Under the pieces are notes generated by a model, which saw nothing but the letters and a program-made list of their open reading frames with translations, made no database searches and was not told where the DNA came from. A program made the position numbers and the translations under genes. From Aplysia californica (Eukaryota > Mollusca > Gastropoda > Aplysiida > Aplysiidae), in contig NW_004797877.1 in assembly GCF_000002075.1 (NCBI RefSeq), positions 373,626 to 437,625 of the forward strand: a DNA stretch of 64,000 nt, in the 5' to 3' direction. Shown piece by piece: positions 60,852-64,000 of the stretch; positions within the stretch are counted from its first letter, which is position 1; each line of letters begins with the position of its first letter.

Positions 60852-61468
60852 GAGTCACTCAGTTTTTTTGGGGTTTTTTAGTAAGTGTTTTACAGCACTT
60901 GTAACACAATAAGGTCATATAAGACCTTAGATTAGAGGTGTTACAAGAGAGTAACAAACACAAAAAAGGAGGGGAGATAAAGACGTTAGATGTTTTTTGG
61001 GGGTTTTTTTAGCAGAGGGTTTTACGGCGCTCCCAACTGCATAAAAGGTCATATGAGCGCCAAGGGGTGGGTGTCAACAGAGAAGTCTTTAGAGGGAATC
61101 AGACTTACTCTGCTCACCTCTCTAGCTTCAACAGCACAAGGTCTGCTTCGACTATTAAGGCACCCTGGAAATAGCGGGTCACAAGAGAGTGACAAACATA
61201 CAAAAGAAATAGAGGAAAATGACAATAGTAAGGATTAGGAAAGAAAAAGCCGCAGTTCGCTGTTGCAGATCAGGCACAGTTATGAGTGTGACATGATGAA
61301 TCAGCCCATTTACAATTCTACTGTGCTTGAACGAGAAATGTCCCCCCTTTGGGAATGGCCTAAAGACACTACAGTCAGGGGCACAGCCCCAGGGGGTATA
61401 GATGTTTGATAGGAAAGAAGAACCAAATCAAACCAGAGCACCCACCAACCACCCACGAGTCAGTCAGT
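60852..61468 (-). mobile_element. Family B element nested inside a family A element
   Basis: Outer A: 60864-60995 plus 61399-61456, flanked by gagtcactcagt and gagtcagtcagt. Inner B: 60996-61398, flanked by tagatgttt on both sides, a duplication of A sequence. Both nested duplications are readable. Confidence 0.9.
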
Positions 61469-61482
61469 GTGAAATCATCAAG

Positions 61483-61845
61483 TATGTCACGACACGGTGG
61501 AATTAGGTGCTCATTAATTTTCGTTCGTTAAAATAAAGATGAAACATATATTCGACACACACATTAGTGCAGGGAAAACGACAGACAGACTGAAACAACA
61601 GAGAGAGAAAAAAAAAGAAGTAAGACACTACAAATGGCACTCTCCAACTACCCGCATCAATTTTTAGACATATGCAGATATCAATTGATATAATCTTAAA
61701 GTCAAAGCCTGTTCATTTGACTTGCTATAGATAAAAAAAAATACCCATCTTTCTGGAATGAAAGTCAAGATCATAAAAAATTTACATTTGAAGGAGGTGG
61801 GAAGTCGCCTGGTGCCAGAGGTAAGATGACCAAAAAAAAAAAAAG
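61483..61845 (+). mobile_element. TIR family X copy
   Basis: Starts cacgacacggtggaattagg tgctcattaatttt and later has cagatatcaattgat and ggtgggaagtcgcctggtgc, parallel to the element at 21175 and to 9455. Confidence 0.55.
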
Positions 61846-61899
61846 GATTTCCAAAGTTTAGGTGTCTTTGTATAAACTGCAAATTTACATTTTTTTATG

Positions 61900-62880
61900 T
61901 TTTAGATCATTGTTAGATAATGTCAGAGCTCTATATACCAACAGCAGAAGCTCAGTAAGAACAAAGGAAGGAAATACAGACTGGTTCAAAGTAAGATCTG
62001 GAGTACGACAGGGATGCGTTCTATCTCCCCTCTTGTTTATAATATATATGGACACAATAACGCAAGAAGCAAACCAAAGCCCAGAAAGCCTAAATGAATT
62101 TCTGTTCGCAGACGACCAATGTCTAATTCATCATGACCAACAAAGCCTCCAAAATCACACTACCGAACTCAACAACACCTGTGAGAAATTCAACAAGAAA
62201 ATAAGTACATCAAAAACAGAAGTAATGAAAGTGAGCCGAAACCATAGTCCCTTGAACATCCATGTCAATAGTAAACAACTGAAACAGGTGAAAGAGTTTA
62301 AATATCTTGGCAGCACTTTTTCTGAAAACGGGTCCATAGACAGAGAAAAAGAAATGCGAACTCAAAAAGCCAATGCTGTCACCTACCAGCTCGCACCTTT
62401 TCTATCTCATCCAAACATCTCCATGGACACAAAGAGACAGCTTATCACCTCAATATTCATACCAACATTATGTTATCAGTGCCAGACCTGGACCTTAAAC
62501 AAAACCCAGGAAAGCAAAATCACCGCATGCGAAATGAAATGTCTCCGCAAAACCCTTAACATCACAAGACGAGACAGGCAGAGAAATGAAGAAGTAAGAG
62601 CAGCTATCGGCACTGAGTCCTGCCTGCGTTACATAGAAAGACAGAGGATAAAATGGTTTGGCCACCTGTTACGCATGTCACCTGACCAGCCAGCCTTGAG
62701 AGCTTACAACACCAAGCACTCAGGCTATAAAGGAAGAAGAAGGCCACGCTAAAGGTGGATCGAGGGTGTCAAGGAAACCCTAAGAAAACATAACATCACA
62801 ACTGAAAGAGCTGCGGAGCTGGCCTACCATAGAAAACTGCATCTCCCCTCGACGCTTAACGGCAACAGAGGATGAAAAAG
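61900..62880 (+). mobile_element. RTE-type LINE, 5'-truncated
   Basis: A 280-codon frame reads VRSGVRQGCVLSPLLFIIYM, then LNEFLFADDQCLIHH (FADD box), KEFKYLGSTFSENGSIDREK, TLCYQCQTWTLNK and YIERQRIKWFGHLLRMSPDQ. A TAA interrupts at 62750 and the frame continues RWIEGVKETLRKHNITTERA to 62873. Only the C-terminal half is present. The tail is gtaaagtaagtaag. Confidence 0.92.
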
Positions 62881-62899
62881 TAGGTAAAGTAAGTAAGAT

Positions 62900-63844
62900 C
62901 ATTGTTTAGTATAATCTGCACAAAATTTTTAATCGACCAATGAGCGACCCCCTCCCGCCCGAAGGGAAAAAAAATTTCCCAGCGAGCTGAAAAATGAAAT
63001 TTCTTAAAATTAATTAGTCTATTTTGACTAGCGTCTGATTTCAGAACAATGCCATACACAAATTATAACAAACACTTTCTACCTTGCGAAATGTGGATAT
63101 GTAACAGACGGACACAAAACACGATATGGGAAAGCGGAGAGGGAGGACAGAAAAACAAGAATGACGCAAGGCACGAGCCTCAGGACAAGCTGACAGATGG
63201 CAAAATGCCAATATGGTCTACATCTAGGGCTTGGTACACAGTTCTCATTAGTGTACACAATTCGCATGCACACCAACCAGCGAAGGCACGTATATATACA
63301 CTAAACAGCTAAGGCACGTACACTCAACAGTTCACAGTGCGCGCTACATAGTGGAGACAGCCAAAAGATGAAAGCCTTCTTTTGCCCTTGAGATTAAGGT
63401 CTGCACACATGCTTCTTCCCACGAGGCCTCGCAGACTTCGTGTCAGATCAACAGTTCAAATCTTGTCATTTCATTGAGGAAAAAAAATGTTCACAGGCCT
63501 GGTGAAGACAGCATACCATAAAGACAGTATTAAACTCGGAATTGTATTCATGATACCCATTTCATTTGCTCAGTGGGCAAATTTCTGGTGTGATCAAGTT
63601 TTAGTAGTAAGCATTTTACAGCACTTGCAACACTATATTGTCATGATATAATTAATAAGTTCCGAAATTAGCCTAGTAAACCCCCTGGATTCCTAGATTA
63701 TTTCCTTAAAGATTTATAATGACAGTATGCAAGGAAACAGTTACAATCCACACTGAACCGCTGAAACTCAATGTTGAACAGGAGGTCTACAGAACCATTC
63801 CACAGGGTTATATTTATTAGAAATTTCAAGTGGGGTGTATTAAT
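62900..63844. other. No gene seen; worn tail hairpin
   Basis: A degraded family A tail (agtaagcattttacagcact tgcaacac) lies at 63600-63655. Otherwise nothing recognised. Confidence 0.5.
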
Positions 63845-64000
63845 AACAATAGGTAGCATTTGTATTGCACAAATCCCCGCTCGACAGCAAGCTCTATGCG
63901 CTTCACGATTTATACTTTTACCCCAGCAGACCCGAGAGCATTCTGAAGCAACCTCATCTTCCTGGGAAGCATACAGTGCAAGCAGCCATTTATAGGCGCT
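63845..64000 (-). mobile_element. SINE S2, cut by window edge
   Basis: Reverse of the 12690-12900 region: tagcatttgtattgcacaaa tccccgctcgacagca, then gggaagcatacagtgcaagc agc at the edge. Confidence 0.7.

Overview
The window looks like nuclear DNA of an invertebrate animal, most likely a mollusc and perhaps a gastropod. It is intron-rich and AT-rich, with two animal genes split by GT-AG introns and dense SINEs, LINE fragments, MITEs and simple repeats. The mollusc call rests only on the general look of the repeats and is uncertain.

Two genes are supported, both on the minus strand. PEX1, the AAA+ ATPase of peroxisome biogenesis, occupies about 2697-40285. I placed 21 exons (4467 coding nt, 1489 codons) whose reading phases all join. 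They cover the end of the N-terminal domain, the D1 and D2 ATPase domains and a long acidic C-terminal region. The first exon was not found. The exon at 2697 ends in a splice donor, so the last exon lies beyond the window start or was missed. TMLHE, the mitochondrial trimethyllysine dioxygenase of carnitine synthesis, appears complete at 54142-59743 in five exons (497 codons plus stop). The PEX1 exons make one peroxisomal unfoldase subunit and TMLHE makes the first carnitine-pathway enzyme. Both serve fatty-acid handling, but their adjacency need not mean co-regulation.

Layout: 1-2696 is PEX1 3' flank or intron with repeats. 2697-40285 is PEX1 with introns full of SINEs, MITEs, LINE tails and tandem repeats. 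40286-54141 is a 13.9-kb interval made mostly of inverted-repeat elements, tandem repeats and decayed LINEs, with no confident gene. 54142-59743 is TMLHE. 59744-64000 holds nested SINEs, an RTE-type LINE and a SINE cut by the window edge.

Three patterns stand out. First, four 5' splice-site junctions (three in PEX1, one in TMLHE) are copied one to four times just downstream, each copy carrying exon end plus donor. Second, a 3' tail hairpin is shared by otherwise different SINE families and shows paired base changes between subfamilies. Third, a three-level nest of TA-flanked pogo-like elements lies at 45730-46980. No retrovirus-like or LTR element was recognised.
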